64,000 bases of DNA from Rhizobiaceae bacterium MnEN-MB40S (GCA_024343425.1 BRLC01000025.1:186001-250000); one strand, 5' to 3'. Positions 54,197 through 64,000 are shown, numbered from the stretch's first letter. Notes: generated by a model from the letters alone, not told the origin. A program made the numbers and translations.

Positions 54197-54871
54197 ATGA
54201 AACGCCCCGTCAAGATCGCCCCGTCCATCCTCGCATCCGACTTTTCCAGGCTTGGCCAGGAAGTGCGCGACGTCGTCGCGGCCGGCGCGGACTGGGTGCA
54301 TCTGGATGTCATGGACGGGCATTTCGTGCCGAATATCTCCTATGGCCCCGACGTCATCAAAGCGCTGCGCCCACACACGCAAGTCACGTTCGACTGCCAC
54401 CTGATGATCGCGCCTTGCGACCCCTACCTGGAAGCCTTCGCGGACGCCGGCTGCGACATCATAACAGTGCATGCGGAGGCCGGACCGCATCTTCACCGAT
54501 CCGTCCAGGCAATCCGCGCTCTCGGGAAGAAAGCAGGCGTATCGCTCAATCCCGCCACTCCGGAGCATGCGCTGGAGGCGGTCATCGACATGATCGATCT
54601 GGTGTTGGTGATGAGCGTCAATCCGGGCTTCGGCGGCCAGAAATTCATCAGCGGCGTTCTCGACAAGGCGCGCCGTATAGACGCGATGATCGGCGACCGC
54701 CCGATCGACCTTGAAATCGACGGCGGCGTCACGCCAGAAACCGCACCCCTCGCCGCCGCGGCGGGCGTCAATGTTTTCGTCGCGGGATCCGCTGTCTTCA
54801 AGGGCGGAACTGAACAGCACTACAGGAAAAACATCGATGCGATCCGCGCCGCCGCGACGGAGTGCGGCTGA
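54197..54871 (+). CDS. rpe: ribulose-phosphate 3-epimerase
   Basis: TIM-barrel enzyme of 224 residues that interconverts ribulose 5-phosphate and xylulose 5-phosphate. The family blocks are present: [15 protein letters not shown] at the N-terminus, [15 protein letters not shown] with the metal ligands, [21 protein letters not shown] and the phosphate site [11 protein letters not shown]. The gene sits 71 bp after the peptidase gene and leads into a membrane-protein gene and purB. Confidence 0.96.
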   Translation: MKRPVKIAPSILASDFSRLGQEVRDVVAAGADWVHLDVMDGHFVPNISYGPDVIKALRPHTQVTFDCHLMIAPCDPYLEAFADAGCDIITVHAEAGPHLHRSVQAIRALGKKAGVSLNPATPEHALEAVIDMIDLVLVMSVNPGFGGQKFISGVLDKARRIDAMIGDRPIDLEIDGGVTPETAPLAAAAGVNVFVAGSAVFKGGTEQHYRKNIDAIRAAATECG

Positions 54872-54875
54872 CCTC

Positions 54876-55358
54876 GTGGATCAACGCCGCAGGCAGCCAT
54901 CGATCGGCGCGTTAGCCATCGGCTCACTGCTGTGGGGAACGGCGATGGCGGCGACCGTGCTGGTTGATCTGCGCTTCTGGCTGGACGGTCATACGCTCAA
55001 CGCCAAGGCCCTGGTCGCGCTCTATTTTGCAGGCGGGCTCGCCGGCTTTTCGCCGGCTTGGCTCGTTGCCCGGCGCATCGCCGCCGAAAAACCGTTCACC
55101 GCCCGTGTTTCAGCATCATTTCTGTGCCTCGTGATCCTGACGATCGCGGCGACGGCGATTGTCTTCGCCGTCAGCTTTCAGTATTCGAACGGATACTACC
55201 ATCCGAGCGTTATCGGATGGTTCTGGCCGTTCTATATCGCCGCGTCGGGAATTGCCGCTACTTTACAGTTCCTTGTTATGGGCAGCCGTTACTTCGTGCC
55301 TTTGGGCGTCCCCTTGCTTGCTCTTGCGAGCTACGCGATGGCGAAAGCTTTGCGTTGA
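54876..55358 (+). CDS. unrecognised four-helix membrane protein
   Basis: A 160-residue protein with four hydrophobic segments (about residues 10-30, 42-64, 78-102 and 112-155), no charged soluble domain and the motif QYSNGYYHPSVIGWFWPFYI between helices. I do not recognise a named family. It starts with GTG four bases after rpe, so it is almost surely on the rpe transcript, and ends 58 bp before purB. The frame extends backward through rpe, which supports the GTG start only by position. Confidence 0.75.
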   Translation: MDQRRRQPSIGALAIGSLLWGTAMAATVLVDLRFWLDGHTLNAKALVALYFAGGLAGFSPAWLVARRIAAEKPFTARVSASFLCLVILTIAATAIVFAVSFQYSNGYYHPSVIGWFWPFYIAASGIAATLQFLVMGSRYFVPLGVPLLALASYAMAKALR

Positions 55359-55416
55359 GATCGCAGACGATATCTGCTAGCAGGCGGGCCGTCCCCTCCA
55401 ACAACTGCAAGAACCC

Positions 55417-56718
55417 ATGATTCCCAGATATTCCCGCCCTGAAATGACGACCATCTGGTCCCCGGAATCCAAGTTCCGAATCTGGTTCGAGATTGAGGCG
55501 CACGCCTGCGACGCTCTTGCCGAACTTGGCGTCATTCCGAAAAGCTCCGCCGAAACCATCTGGGAAAAAGGCAACGCCGCCGAGTTCAACGTCGACCGGA
55601 TCGACGAAATCGAGCGGGAAACCAAGCACGACGTCATCGCCTTCCTGACCCACCTGGCAGAGATTGTCGGGCCGGACGCCCGTTTCGTCCATCAGGGCAT
55701 GACCTCGTCGGACGTACTCGACACCTGCTTCAACGTGCAACTGGTCAAGGCCAGCGACATCCTGCTTACCGACATGGACAAGTTGCTGGAAGCACTGAAA
55801 AAGCGCGCCCTGGAGCATAAAGACACGGTCACCATCGGCCGAAGTCACGGCATTCACGCGGAGCCGACCACCTTCGGCGTCAAGATGGCCTACGCTTACG
55901 CCGAGTTCGAACGGTGCCGGTCACGTCTGGCGGCCGCCCGCGAGGAAATCGCAACCTGCGCGATCTCGGGCGCCGTCGGCACCTTCGCCAATATCGATCC
56001 GCGCGTCGAGGAGCATGTGGCGAGCGCGATGGGCCTCAAAGCCGAACCGGTGTCCACCCAGGTTATACCGCGAGACCGGCACGCCATGTTCTTCGCGACG
56101 CTCGGCGTCATCGCCTCGTCGGTCGAGAGGCTGTCGGTCGAGATCCGCCACCTGCAACGCACGGAGGTTCTGGAAGCCGAGGAATATTTCTCGCCCGGCC
56201 AGAAGGGCTCGTCCGCAATGCCGCACAAGCGCAATCCGGTGCTGACGGAGAACCTGACGGGCCTCGCCCGCATGGTGCGCTCCTATGCGATGCCTGCGAT
56301 GGAGAACGTCGCGCTGTGGCACGAGCGCGACATTTCGCATTCCTCGGTCGAACGCATGATCGGTCCGGACGCCACCGTAACGCTAGATTTCGCCCTGGCG
56401 CGCCTCACTGGCGTCATTGAAAAGCTGGTCGTCTATCCTGAAACCATGCTGGCCAACCTTAACAAGTTCAAGGGGCTGGTGCATTCGCAGCGCGTGCTGC
56501 TTGCTTTGACCCAGGCCGGCGTCAGCCGCGAGGACGCCTACCGGCTGGTCCAGCGCAACGCGATGAAGGTCTGGGAGGATGGAAAGGATTTTCTGACGGA
56601 ACTGCTGGCGGACACGGACGTGCGCGCCGCTCTTTCCGAAGAGGACCTTCGCGAGAAATTCGATCTCGGCTACCACACGAAGCAGGTCGATGCGATCTTC
56701 AAGAGGGTCTTCGGCTGA
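55417..56718 (+). CDS. purB: adenylosuccinate lyase
   Basis: Fumarase/aspartase superfamily enzyme of 433 residues acting twice in purine synthesis (SAICAR to AICAR, adenylosuccinate to AMP). The N-terminus MIPRYSRPEMTTIW, the catalytic histidine segment GRSHGIHAEPTTFG near 143, and the signature SSAMPHKRNP near 268 are all clear. The purine role links it to purCSQL 2-8 kb downstream. Confidence 0.97.
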   Translation: MIPRYSRPEMTTIWSPESKFRIWFEIEAHACDALAELGVIPKSSAETIWEKGNAAEFNVDRIDEIERETKHDVIAFLTHLAEIVGPDARFVHQGMTSSDVLDTCFNVQLVKASDILLTDMDKLLEALKKRALEHKDTVTIGRSHGIHAEPTTFGVKMAYAYAEFERCRSRLAAAREEIATCAISGAVGTFANIDPRVEEHVASAMGLKAEPVSTQVIPRDRHAMFFATLGVIASSVERLSVEIRHLQRTEVLEAEEYFSPGQKGSSAMPHKRNPVLTENLTGLARMVRSYAMPAMENVALWHERDISHSSVERMIGPDATVTLDFALARLTGVIEKLVVYPETMLANLNKFKGLVHSQRVLLALTQAGVSREDAYRLVQRNAMKVWEDGKDFLTELLADTDVRAALSEEDLREKFDLGYHTKQVDAIFKRVFG

Positions 56719-56737
56719 GAACATCCGATCAGAGACT

Positions 56738-57292
56738 ATGAAAGCCTCCGAAGCAGATATCCTCATCGTACCCGGCTACAAGAACTCGGGTCCTCAGCAC
56801 TGGCAGTCGCGCTGGGAGGCCAAGCTGTCGACCGCGCGGCGCGTTGAACAGGAAGCCTGGTCCAAGCCGGTCTGCGAGGACTGGATGGAGAACATCCGCA
56901 AGGCGGTGGTGGAAGCCACAAAACCGGTCGTCATCGTCGCGCATTCGCTCGGCGTCGCGGCGACGATCAAGACCGTTCCGCAAATCGGCCATCTGGTCTC
57001 CGGCGCGCTGCTTGTCGCGCCTCCGGACGTCGCCAATCCAAAAATCCGGCCGCGGCATCTTCAGACCTTCGGCCCCTACTCCCGCGATCCCCTGCCATTC
57101 CCGTCGGTTGTCATCGCCAGTCGCGACGATCCGTTCTGCAGCTATGACGTCGCAGACGAAATCGCGGCCGCCTGGGGATCGCTGATGATGGACGCCGGTG
57201 AGGCCGGACACATCAACGACGAGGCCGGCTTCGGTCCCTGGCCCGAAGGTCTGATGGTGTTTGCGCGGTTCCTTGGGCGGTTGCCAGGCTAG
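56738..57292 (+). CDS. RBBP9/YdeN-type serine hydrolase
   Basis: A 184-residue small alpha/beta-hydrolase. LIVPGYKNSGPQHWQSRWE at the N-terminus, the nucleophile elbow VIVAHSLGVAAT near 65-76, and ASRDDPFC and DAGEAGHIN for the acid and histidine are typical of the RBBP9/YdeN family. The substrate is unknown. It follows purB by 19 bp and overlaps the stop of the convergent aldolase gene by four bases. Confidence 0.9.
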   Translation: MKASEADILIVPGYKNSGPQHWQSRWEAKLSTARRVEQEAWSKPVCEDWMENIRKAVVEATKPVVIVAHSLGVAATIKTVPQIGHLVSGALLVAPPDVANPKIRPRHLQTFGPYSRDPLPFPSVVIASRDDPFCSYDVADEIAAAWGSLMMDAGEAGHINDEAGFGPWPEGLMVFARFLGRLPG

Positions 57293-58059
57293 GAAACCTG
57301 ATCCCTTGCGGCCTTCATGACGCTGGTGACGCCCGCCTGGAGCAACACAAAATCGGACGCGCAGGTGATTAGACGATAGCCCAGCGAGTGATAAAAACCG
57401 ATATCTTTCGTCTCGGTGACGTAGATGCCGGCGATCTTGCCCGCAGCGGAGATTTTTTCCGCGATCATTGCGATCACGTTCTGCAGTTCTTCCGTGGTGG
57501 GCTCCATCAGGGCGCCGCCGGTCCAGCTTATGGACAGGTCGGCGGGACCGACGAATATGCCGTCGACGCCTTCGACCGCGAGTATCTCGTCGATATTCCC
57601 GACCGCCTCGCGCGTTTCCACCATCGCCAGAGCAAGCGTCTGGCCATTGCGCGATGTGAAGTAGCTCTTTGGATCCGGGGATTGCGACAACACCAGGTCG
57701 CGAACGGGACCCCATGACCGCTCGCCCAGCGGCGGATATTTGCAGGCCCCGGCGAAAGCGCTCGCCTGCGCCGCGGAATTGATCATCGGGGCAATCACCC
57801 CGTCGGCGCCGAAATCGAGGACCCGGCTTGCAAGATCCGGACGATCCACGGGAACCCGAACGAGAACCGGCTTTTCCGCCGCCTTGCAGACGCCAATCGA
57901 ATCGACCAGATCCGATTCGCCATAGGCGCCGTGCTGGGCGTCGAGGACAATGGAATCCACGCTGCTGCGCGCAAACAATTCGAGCGGCTGCTGTGCATGC
58001 AGAAATGACCACAGGGTGAGGTTCGTTTCACCCCGTCTCAAGGCATCGGCTAAGGGCAT
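57289..58059 (-). CDS. HpcH/HpaI family aldolase
   Basis: A 256-residue class II aldolase of the HpcH/HpaI/citrate-lyase family, which splits 4-hydroxy-2-oxo acids to pyruvate and an aldehyde using a divalent metal. VDSIVLDAQHGAYGE carries the general-base His, VRVPVDRPDL the Arg, MVETREAVGNIDEILAVEGVDGIFVGPADLS the metal Glu and Asp sites. No hydroxyphenylacetate pathway genes are nearby, so the natural substrate is open. Confidence 0.91.
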   Translation of the reverse strand: MPLADALRRGETNLTLWSFLHAQQPLELFARSSVDSIVLDAQHGAYGESDLVDSIGVCKAAEKPVLVRVPVDRPDLASRVLDFGADGVIAPMINSAAQASAFAGACKYPPLGERSWGPVRDLVLSQSPDPKSYFTSRNGQTLALAMVETREAVGNIDEILAVEGVDGIFVGPADLSISWTGGALMEPTTEELQNVIAMIAEKISAAGKIAGIYVTETKDIGFYHSLGYRLITCASDFVLLQAGVTSVMKAARDQVS

Positions 58060-58096
58060 CGTGACAGCGTCCGTTGCTGGCGCCGGTGATTCGATA

Positions 58097-58417
58097 TTAC
58101 TCGGAAATCACCTGCTGTTTTGCGACCTGCATCAACTCGTCCATCGTGCGCCGGATCTGGTGATCGGACTGCTCCACGCCGGCCGCGTCGAAATCGCCGC
58201 GAATCTTGCGGAACACGTCGGCGTCCCCGGCTTCTTCGAAATCGGCGAGCACAACCTCTTTGGCGTAGGCCTCAGCTTCATCTCCCGCTTTTCCGAGGTG
58301 TTCGGCCGCCCACAGTCCCAACAGCTTGTTGCGGCGGGCTTCCGCCTTGAACCGCAATTCCTCGTCGTGAGCGAACTTGTTCTCATAGGCGTCGCTGCGA
58401 TCGTCCATACCGCTCAT
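58097..58417 (-). CDS. ATP synthase zeta subunit (DUF1476)
   Basis: A 106-residue helical protein of the DUF1476 family. The N-terminal segment DDRSDAYENKFAHDEELRFK and RNKLLGLWAAEHLG are the family hallmark. In Paracoccus denitrificans this zeta subunit inhibits the rotary F1-ATPase through its N-terminal region. The location next to purC is usual in rhizobia. ATG 58417 has GGAG eight bases ahead; ATG 58408 is the alternative. Confidence 0.93.
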   Translation of the reverse strand: MSGMDDRSDAYENKFAHDEELRFKAEARRNKLLGLWAAEHLGKAGDEAEAYAKEVVLADFEEAGDADVFRKIRGDFDAAGVEQSDHQIRRTMDELMQVAKQQVISE

Positions 58418-58667
58418 ATTCAGATCTCCAGAAGTCTTCCAATTGGCCGTGGCATCAAGGTTGCCGGGTTTCGGTCCGACCTCATAACCGAATACCGGAA
58501 CAAAGATCAATCACCGTATCGAGACATCCGCCGGTTCGGTGGCTGTAATCCTTTCTATTCGATATTATATGCCGATTGTGAAATCTTCGCATTTCAGCTA
58601 CAGCAAGGCGAGATTTCTCCATCCAAATGCAGCGGATCAAAGCAATCCGCGGAAACCAGAGTTTACA

Positions 58668-59429
58668 ATGAGTCGTCGACGCCGCATCTACGAGGGCAAG
58701 GCCAAGGTCCTCTACGAAGGACCTGAACCCGGCACCCTCATCCAGTTCTTCAAGGATGACGCCACCGCCTTCAACGCCAAAAAACATGATGTCATCGAAG
58801 GCAAGGGCGTCCTGAACAACAGGATTTCCGAGTTTATCTTCGAGCATCTGAACCGCATCGGCATTCCCACCCATTTCATCCGCCGCGTCAATATGCGCGA
58901 GCAGTTGATCAAGGAAGTGGAAATCATTCCGCTCGAGATCGTCGTGCGCAATGTCGCAGCCGGCTCTCTCGCAAAGCGGCTCGGCATCGACGAAGGCACG
59001 ATGCTGCCCCGTTCGATCATCGAATTCTACTACAAGTCGGATGAACTCGACGATCCGATGGTCTCGGAAGAACACATCACCGCGTTCGGATGGGCCAATC
59101 CGCAGGAAATCGACGACATCATGGCGCTCGCCATCCGCGTCAACGACTTCCTCTCCGGCCTGTTCATGGGCGTGGGCATCCAGCTCGTCGATTTCAAGAT
59201 CGAGTGCGGCCGGCTCTACGAGGGCGACATGATGCGAATCGTCGTCGCCGACGAGATTTCGCCGGACAATTGCCGCCTCTGGGATATCGAGACCCAGGAC
59301 AAGCTGGACAAGGATCGCTACCGGCGCGATATGGGCGGCCTGGTCGACGCCTACCAGGAAGTCGCCAGACGGCTCGGCATCGTCAATGGCAATGAACCCC
59401 CGCGCAGCGGACCGGTTCTGGTCAAATAA
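58668..59429 (+). CDS. purC: phosphoribosylaminoimidazole-succinocarboxamide synthase
   Basis: SAICAR synthetase of 253 residues that joins CAIR and aspartate with ATP. The ATP-site start [42 protein letters not shown] and the catalytic IKVDFKIEC-like [12 protein letters not shown] are all present. It starts at ATG 58668, where homologues start, although the frame opens at 58539. It is followed by purS after 27 bp. Confidence 0.97.
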   Translation: MSRRRRIYEGKAKVLYEGPEPGTLIQFFKDDATAFNAKKHDVIEGKGVLNNRISEFIFEHLNRIGIPTHFIRRVNMREQLIKEVEIIPLEIVVRNVAAGSLAKRLGIDEGTMLPRSIIEFYYKSDELDDPMVSEEHITAFGWANPQEIDDIMALAIRVNDFLSGLFMGVGIQLVDFKIECGRLYEGDMMRIVVADEISPDNCRLWDIETQDKLDKDRYRRDMGGLVDAYQEVARRLGIVNGNEPPRSGPVLVK

Positions 59430-59456
59430 CCGGACAAGAAAACGGGAAACAGGATC

Positions 59457-59699
59457 GTGATACAGGCGCGTGTAACCGTCACCCTGAAGAATGGCGTTCT
59501 CGACCCCCAGGGCAAGGCCATCGAGGGCGCTCTGGGAACGCTGGGTTTCGACGGCGTTGGCCAGGTCCGCCAGGGCAAGGTCTTCGACGTGGAAATGGAC
59601 AGCGCGGACAAGGAAGCCGCTCGCAAGAAACTGTCCGACATGTGCGAAAAGCTGCTGGCCAATACGGTGATCGAAGACTACGCGGTCGACATTCTGTAG
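59457..59699 (+). CDS. purS: phosphoribosylformylglycinamidine synthase subunit PurS
   Basis: An 80-residue subunit that links glutaminase PurQ and synthetase PurL into the FGAM synthase complex. VTVTLKNGVLDPQGKAIEGA and FDGVGQVRQGKVFDVEMD are family blocks. It starts with GTG 59457 after AACAGGA. The usual next gene, purQ, is displaced by the antisense kynA. Confidence 0.96.
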   Translation: MIQARVTVTLKNGVLDPQGKAIEGALGTLGFDGVGQVRQGKVFDVEMDSADKEAARKKLSDMCEKLLANTVIEDYAVDIL

Positions 59700-59721
59700 C
59701 TGCGAAGCCCTGGGCGACGGC

Positions 59722-60558
59722 TCAAAGCCGGGTTCTGATTTCCCACAGTTCCGGAAAGAAACTCTTCTCCAGCGCGGTTTTCAGGAAGCCGACGCCGGAC
59801 GATCCGCCGGTTCCGGTCTTGTGGCCTATGATGCGCTCCACTGTTTTCATGTGCCGGAACCGCCATTGCTGGAAGTGGTCCTCCACGTCGACCAGTTCTT
59901 CCGCCAGTTCGTAGAGCTCGAAATGCTTCTGCGGCGCCCGGTAGATCGCCAGCCAGATTTCGCTCAGCGCTTCGCTTGAGGGACGGCCGCGCGAGAAATC
60001 GCGGTCCAGCAAATCGCGCGGAACATCGAAGCCTGCCCTTGCGACCACGGCGATCGCCTCGTCATAGATGCTCGGCGCATGAAACGCCGTCTCCAGCCTT
60101 TCATAGATCTCCGGCCGATGCTTGTGGGGCCCGAGCATGCGCTGATCGCGGGCGCCCAGCAATATTTCGACGAGCCGGTACTGATAGGACTGGAAACCTG
60201 ACGACTGACCAAGCTGGTTGCGAAAGGTCAGATAGTCGGACGGCGTCATCGTCGACAGCACGTCCCAGGCCGAGATCAGTTGCTCCTGCACCCGCGATAT
60301 GCGGGCGAGCGCCTTGAAGGCGATCCCGGTCTCGTCGCTACGCAGTTTTGCAATCGCCAGTTCCAGCTCGTGCACGATGAGGTTGAGCCAGAGCTCCTGG
60401 ACCTGGTGAATGACGATGAAAAGGGTTTCGTCGTGGCTTTTGGTGAGCGGCTCTTGCGCCGCGAGCAGCGTATCCAGCTTCAGATAGTCGCCATAGGACA
60501 TGCGATCCCTGAAATCGAGGGATATGCCTTTCTCGACCCGTGTTTCGTCTTCGCTCAT
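59722..60558 (-). CDS. kynA: tryptophan 2,3-dioxygenase
   Basis: Haem enzyme of 278 residues that opens the tryptophan ring to N-formylkynurenine. SYGDYLKLDTLLAAQ, HDETLFIVIHQVQELWL (distal site) and RFRHMKTVERIIGHKTGTGG (with the proximal His) are diagnostic. ATG 60558 has GGGAG six bases ahead. It is alone: no kynB or kynU in view. It runs against the pur genes and ends 23 bp from purS. Confidence 0.96.
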   Translation of the reverse strand: MSEDETRVEKGISLDFRDRMSYGDYLKLDTLLAAQEPLTKSHDETLFIVIHQVQELWLNLIVHELELAIAKLRSDETGIAFKALARISRVQEQLISAWDVLSTMTPSDYLTFRNQLGQSSGFQSYQYRLVEILLGARDQRMLGPHKHRPEIYERLETAFHAPSIYDEAIAVVARAGFDVPRDLLDRDFSRGRPSSEALSEIWLAIYRAPQKHFELYELAEELVDVEDHFQQWRFRHMKTVERIIGHKTGTGGSSGVGFLKTALEKSFFPELWEIRTRL

Positions 60559-60706
60559 CACACGCTCCCGACCGGCGGAATATTTTATGCCTAAAACAAT
60601 CTATGCCTCAGTTCCGCGGGGAAAGAAAGCTGCGAACTATCGCAATTGACCGCCACATACGCTAAGGAACGGACATCCGACACCCTCGTTTGCACAGATT
60701 CGATTC

Positions 60707-61375
60707 ATGAAGTCCGCAGTTCTCCTCCTCCCCGGCCTCAACCGCGACCGGGACATGATTGCCGCGCTGACGAAGATCTCGGGCGCGCCGCCCGTGACTG
60801 TGTGGCAGACCGAGACCGAAATTCCGGATGTCGACCTGATCGTCGTTCCGGGCGGTTTCTCCTACGGAGATTATTTGCGCTGCGGGGCCATCGCCGCCCG
60901 CATGCCGGTGATGGAGGCGGTTCGCGAAAAGGCCGCCGCCGGCGTGCGCGTTCTGGGCGTCTGCAACGGCTTCCAGATTCTGCTGGAGGCGGGCCTGCTG
61001 CCCGGCGCTCTGATGCGCAACGCCTCGCTGAAATTCGTCTGCAAGGAAGTCTCGCTCGAGGTCGCAAACGCGCAGACCTGCTTCACCAGCCAGTATGAGG
61101 CCGGCCAGGTGATACGCTGCCCCGTCGCTCATCACGACGGCAATTATTACTCCGATGCGGAAACGCTGGCGCGTCTCGAGGATTCCGGACGCGTGGTCTT
61201 CCGCTATGCAAATGGAAGCAACCCGAACGGATCGATGAACGACATCGCCGGAATCATCAACGAGAGCGGCAATGTGCTGGGCATGATGCCCCACCCGGAA
61301 GATCTGATCGAGCCGGCCCATGGCGGCGAGGACGGCGCCGGCCTGTTTCGGGCGGCGCTCGACATCGCGGCGTAA
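60707..61375 (+). CDS. purQ: phosphoribosylformylglycinamidine synthase subunit PurQ
   Basis: Class I glutaminase of 222 residues that supplies ammonia to PurL. The nucleophile cysteine is in [15 protein letters not shown] near residue 86; the PHPE segment near the C-terminus ([11 protein letters not shown]) gives the catalytic His and Glu. The 148-bp gap from kynA must hold its own promoter or rely on read-through over antisense kynA. Confidence 0.96.
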   Translation: MKSAVLLLPGLNRDRDMIAALTKISGAPPVTVWQTETEIPDVDLIVVPGGFSYGDYLRCGAIAARMPVMEAVREKAAAGVRVLGVCNGFQILLEAGLLPGALMRNASLKFVCKEVSLEVANAQTCFTSQYEAGQVIRCPVAHHDGNYYSDAETLARLEDSGRVVFRYANGSNPNGSMNDIAGIINESGNVLGMMPHPEDLIEPAHGGEDGAGLFRAALDIAA

Positions 61376-61394
61376 ACAAGCAAGGCGAACCCGG

Positions 61395-61796
61395 ATGATC
61401 AAAAACGCACCGACGCTGGCCCTGACGCTTTCAGCCCTAGCCGGGTTGGCGGGTTGTCAGTCCACCGGTCCGGGCAACAGCGCCTTCAAGACGAACAAGA
61501 AGGCGCTGCCCGCCATGGAACAGGTGGCGCTGGCTGCGCGGGAATGCTGGTTCCGTTCGAATGACGCCGACTTCCGGCCGTATCGGATGGCGCCGGAACT
61601 CAATTCCTTCAGTGGACGCCCACGCATTCTCGTCGTGCCGAAACGGGACCCGAACGGCAAGCCGCTGGCGGTTATCGAGGCGCATGGCGATCCGGCGACC
61701 GTCGACGCCTACGGACCGCTGATGGAACAGTCCATCGGCGCACGAATCAATACGGACTTGAAGCGCTGGACAGGCGATTCCTCGTCCTGCGCCTGA
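61395..61796 (+). CDS. small lipoprotein of unknown function
   Basis: A 133-residue protein with a lipoprotein signal ([15 protein letters not shown], lipid Cys at about residue 21). The rest is a soluble domain with [21 protein letters not shown] and [20 protein letters not shown], and a final SSSCA. I do not know its function. It lies in the purQ-purL gap, 19 bp after purQ and 29 bp before purL, so it is very likely co-transcribed with the purine genes. Confidence 0.82.
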   Translation: MIKNAPTLALTLSALAGLAGCQSTGPGNSAFKTNKKALPAMEQVALAARECWFRSNDADFRPYRMAPELNSFSGRPRILVVPKRDPNGKPLAVIEAHGDPATVDAYGPLMEQSIGARINTDLKRWTGDSSSCA

Positions 61797-61825
61797 AAAC
61801 GAACAATGACATACTCCTGGTCGAC

Positions 61826-64000
61826 ATGAACATTCCCAACGATATCGCGATTACCCCGGAGATGGTGGAAGCCCACGGGCTCAAGGAAGATGAATATCAG
61901 AGGATCATCGATCTGATTGGCCGGGAACCGAGCTTCACCGAACTCGGCATCTTTTCGGCCATGTGGAACGAGCACTGTTCCTACAAATCCTCCAAGAAAT
62001 GGCTGCGAACGCTGCCCACCGACGGCCCGCAGGTGATCCAGGGCCCGGGCGAGAACGCCGGCGTCGTCGATATCGGCGATGGCGATTGCGTGGTCTTCAA
62101 GATGGAGAGCCACAATCACCCGTCCTATATCGAACCCTATCAGGGAGCGGCGACCGGCGTCGGCGGCATTCTGCGCGACGTCTTCACAATGGGCGCGCGA
62201 CCGATCGCCGCCATGAACGCGCTGCGCTTCGGTGAGCCGGAGCACCCGAAGACCCGCCATCTCGTTTCCGGCGTGGTCGCCGGCGTTGGCGGATACGGAA
62301 ACGCCTTCGGCGTGCCGACGGTCGGCGGCGAGGTGCAGTTCGACGCGCGCTACAACGGCAATTGCCTGGTCAACGCCTTTGCGGCGGGACTCGCGAAAAC
62401 GGATGCGATTTTCTATTCCAAGGCGGAAGGCGTCGGCCTGCCGGTCGTGTATCTCGGCGCCAAGACCGGGCGCGACGGCGTCGGCGGCGCGACCATGGCG
62501 TCCGCCGAATTCGACGAATCCATCGAGGAAAAGCGCCCGACCGTTCAGGTCGGCGACCCGTTCACCGAAAAATGCCTGCTTGAAGCCTGCCTGGAACTGA
62601 TGGCGTCCGGCGCCGTCATCGCCATTCAGGATATGGGAGCCGCCGGCCTCACCTGTTCCGCCGTGGAAATGGGCGCCAAGGGCGGGCTCGGCATCGAACT
62701 CGATCTCGACAAGGTGCCGGTGCGCGAAGACCGGATGAGCGCCTATGAAATGATGCTTTCGGAAAGCCAGGAGCGCATGCTGATGGTGCTTCGCCCGGAA
62801 CTCGAAGCAGACGCCGAGGCGATCTTCCGCAAATGGGGGCTGGATTTCGCAATCGTCGGCAAGACCACGGACGACCTTCGCTTCAGGGTTTTCCACCAGA
62901 AGGACGAAGTCGCCAATCTGCCGATTCGCGAACTCGGCGACGAAGCGCCGGAATATGACAGGCCGTGGCGCGAGACGGGACTCTATTCTCCCCTGCCCGC
63001 AGACCAGATCGCCGAGCCGGAAGACTATGGCGAGGCGTTGCTTAAGGTTCTGGGATCTCCCAACAACGCGTCAAAGCGCTGGGTGTACGAGCAGTATGAC
63101 ACGCTGATTCAGGCCAACACACTGCAGATTCCCGGAGGAGACGCAGGCGTTGTGCGGGTGGACGGCCATCCCGCCAAGGCGCTCGCCTTTTCCTCCGACG
63201 TCACGCCGCGCTACTGCGAGGCGGATCCCTATGAAGGCGGCAAACAGGCCGTCGCCGAGTGCTGGCGCAACCTGACCGCGACCGGCGCTTTGCCGCTGGC
63301 GGCAACAGACAATCTGAATTTCGGCAATCCCGAACGCCCGGAGATCATGGGGCAATTCGTCAAGGCGATCGAGGGCATTGGCGAAGCATGCAGCGCGCTC
63401 GGCTTCCCGATCGTCTCAGGCAATGTGTCGCTCTACAACGAAACCAACGGCGAGGCGATCCTGCCTACCCCGACGATCGCCGGCGTGGGTCTCATCGCCG
63501 ACTGGGCGAACATGGCGCGCATCGGCGGCGCAAAGGACGGCGACGTGGTGGTTCTGTTTGGCGGCGACGGCGCGCATCTCGGCCAGTCCGCATACATGCG
63601 TGACTGTCTCGATCAAACTGACGGCCCGCCGCCGCCGGTGGATCTCGCCATCGAGCGGCGCAATGGCGATTTCATTCGGTCCGCGATCGGCAATGGCCAG
63701 TTTTCCTCCTGTCATGACATTTCCGACGGCGGCCTGGCGATTTGCCTCGCCGAGATGGCGATTGCCTCCGACAAGGGAATGAACATCGACATTTCCGAGT
63801 ATGACGGCCCGCTGCACGCCCAACTCTTCGGTGAGGATCAGGCGCGCTACGTAGCGACGGTTCCAGCGGATCTCGCCAATTTCGTGTGCCTGAATGCAGA
63901 AGGCGCCGGCATTCCCTTCCGCAGGATCGGAACCGTGACCGGTCAGGAACTGAAAGTGGGAGATTTGCTGAGCCTCCCCGTATCCCAATTGCGCACGGTG
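61826..64000 (+). CDS. purL: phosphoribosylformylglycinamidine synthase subunit PurL, 5' part
   Basis: The synthetase subunit of FGAM synthase. The frame is open from ATG 61826 for 725 codons to the window end, so only the last few residues of a protein of usually about 740 are missing. Hallmarks are [18 protein letters not shown] near 30-50, [20 protein letters not shown] with the ATP site near 90, [25 protein letters not shown] and [12 protein letters not shown]. It closes the purC-S-Q-L set. Confidence 0.97.
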   Translation, partial: MNIPNDIAITPEMVEAHGLKEDEYQRIIDLIGREPSFTELGIFSAMWNEHCSYKSSKKWLRTLPTDGPQVIQGPGENAGVVDIGDGDCVVFKMESHNHPSYIEPYQGAATGVGGILRDVFTMGARPIAAMNALRFGEPEHPKTRHLVSGVVAGVGGYGNAFGVPTVGGEVQFDARYNGNCLVNAFAAGLAKTDAIFYSKAEGVGLPVVYLGAKTGRDGVGGATMASAEFDESIEEKRPTVQVGDPFTEKCLLEACLELMASGAVIAIQDMGAAGLTCSAVEMGAKGGLGIELDLDKVPVREDRMSAYEMMLSESQERMLMVLRPELEADAEAIFRKWGLDFAIVGKTTDDLRFRVFHQKDEVANLPIRELGDEAPEYDRPWRETGLYSPLPADQIAEPEDYGEALLKVLGSPNNASKRWVYEQYDTLIQANTLQIPGGDAGVVRVDGHPAKALAFSSDVTPRYCEADPYEGGKQAVAECWRNLTATGALPLAATDNLNFGNPERPEIMGQFVKAIEGIGEACSALGFPIVSGNVSLYNETNGEAILPTPTIAGVGLIADWANMARIGGAKDGDVVVLFGGDGAHLGQSAYMRDCLDQTDGPPPPVDLAIERRNGDFIRSAIGNGQFSSCHDISDGGLAICLAEMAIASDKGMNIDISEYDGPLHAQLFGEDQARYVATVPADLANFVCLNAEGAGIPFRRIGTVTGQELKVGDLLSLPVSQLRTV

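Overview
The window looks like a chromosomal segment of an alphaproteobacterium of the order Hyphomicrobiales (Rhizobiales), most likely near Rhizobiaceae or Phyllobacteriaceae. The genus cannot be fixed from sequence reading alone. The evidence is the general amino-acid transporter aapJQMP divergent from metC, the purC-purS-purQ-purL run beside a DUF1476 (ATP synthase zeta) gene, DUF2842 beside ctaA, DUF3126 beside cysE, short-form argC after the rpsI end, and a high G+C content with AT-rich promoters. I see no insertion sequence, prophage, integrase, CRISPR array, tRNA or rRNA gene.

Layout. 1-6.1 kb: the rpsI 3' end with its terminator, a decayed membrane-protein gene, a nitroreductase, a di-haem cytochrome c peroxidase, argC, ctaA, DUF2842 and a FemAB-like acyltransferase. 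6.1-13.3 kb: a compact exopolysaccharide locus made of a Wzz/GumC co-polymerase with an eroded tyrosine-kinase domain, divergent from a short Wza-like lipoprotein, a GT4 glycosyltransferase, a WcaJ-type phosphoglycosyltransferase and a Wzy-like polymerase. It ends at an odd array of about 18-bp repeats. 13.7-23.7 kb: tamA-tamB-ade (outer-membrane assembly plus adenine deaminase) and a PoxB-like ThDP enzyme. 23.9-26.6 kb: HIT, CBS, rhomboid and PilZ proteins. 26.6-30.5 kb: an operon of two CDF-fold proteins around an HlyD-like adaptor, divergent from a LapG-like (BTLCP) periplasmic protease.

30.6-39.1 kb: gamma-carbonic anhydrase, an orphan membrane-anchored protein, DUF3126, cysE, a crotonase-fold protein, pncB, two translationally coupled alpha/beta hydrolases, a zf-CHCC protein and an FAD monooxygenase. 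39.1-45.1 kb: aapJQMP (minus strand) and metC (plus strand). 45.1-51.6 kb: an FAD monooxygenase, then a tight six-gene operon of CO-dehydrogenase/xanthine-dehydrogenase type maturation genes (flavin reductase, CoxD-like MoxR ATPase, CoxE-like VWA protein, split XdhC, MoeA/MocA-like protein) without any molybdenum hydroxylase structural gene in view. 52-57.3 kb: an orphan type-I binding protein, a P1/DmpA peptidase, rpe, a small membrane protein, purB and an RBBP9-like hydrolase. 57.3-64 kb: an HpcH-type aldolase, the ATP synthase zeta subunit, purC, purS, kynA (antisense, splitting the pur cluster), purQ, a small lipoprotein and purL, which runs off the end.

The least explained parts are the CDF-HlyD-CDF cassette with its PilZ and LapG-like neighbours (26-30.5 kb) and the repeat array at 13.4 kb. 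The first may be a c-di-GMP-linked envelope export or adhesion module, but that is inference from context.
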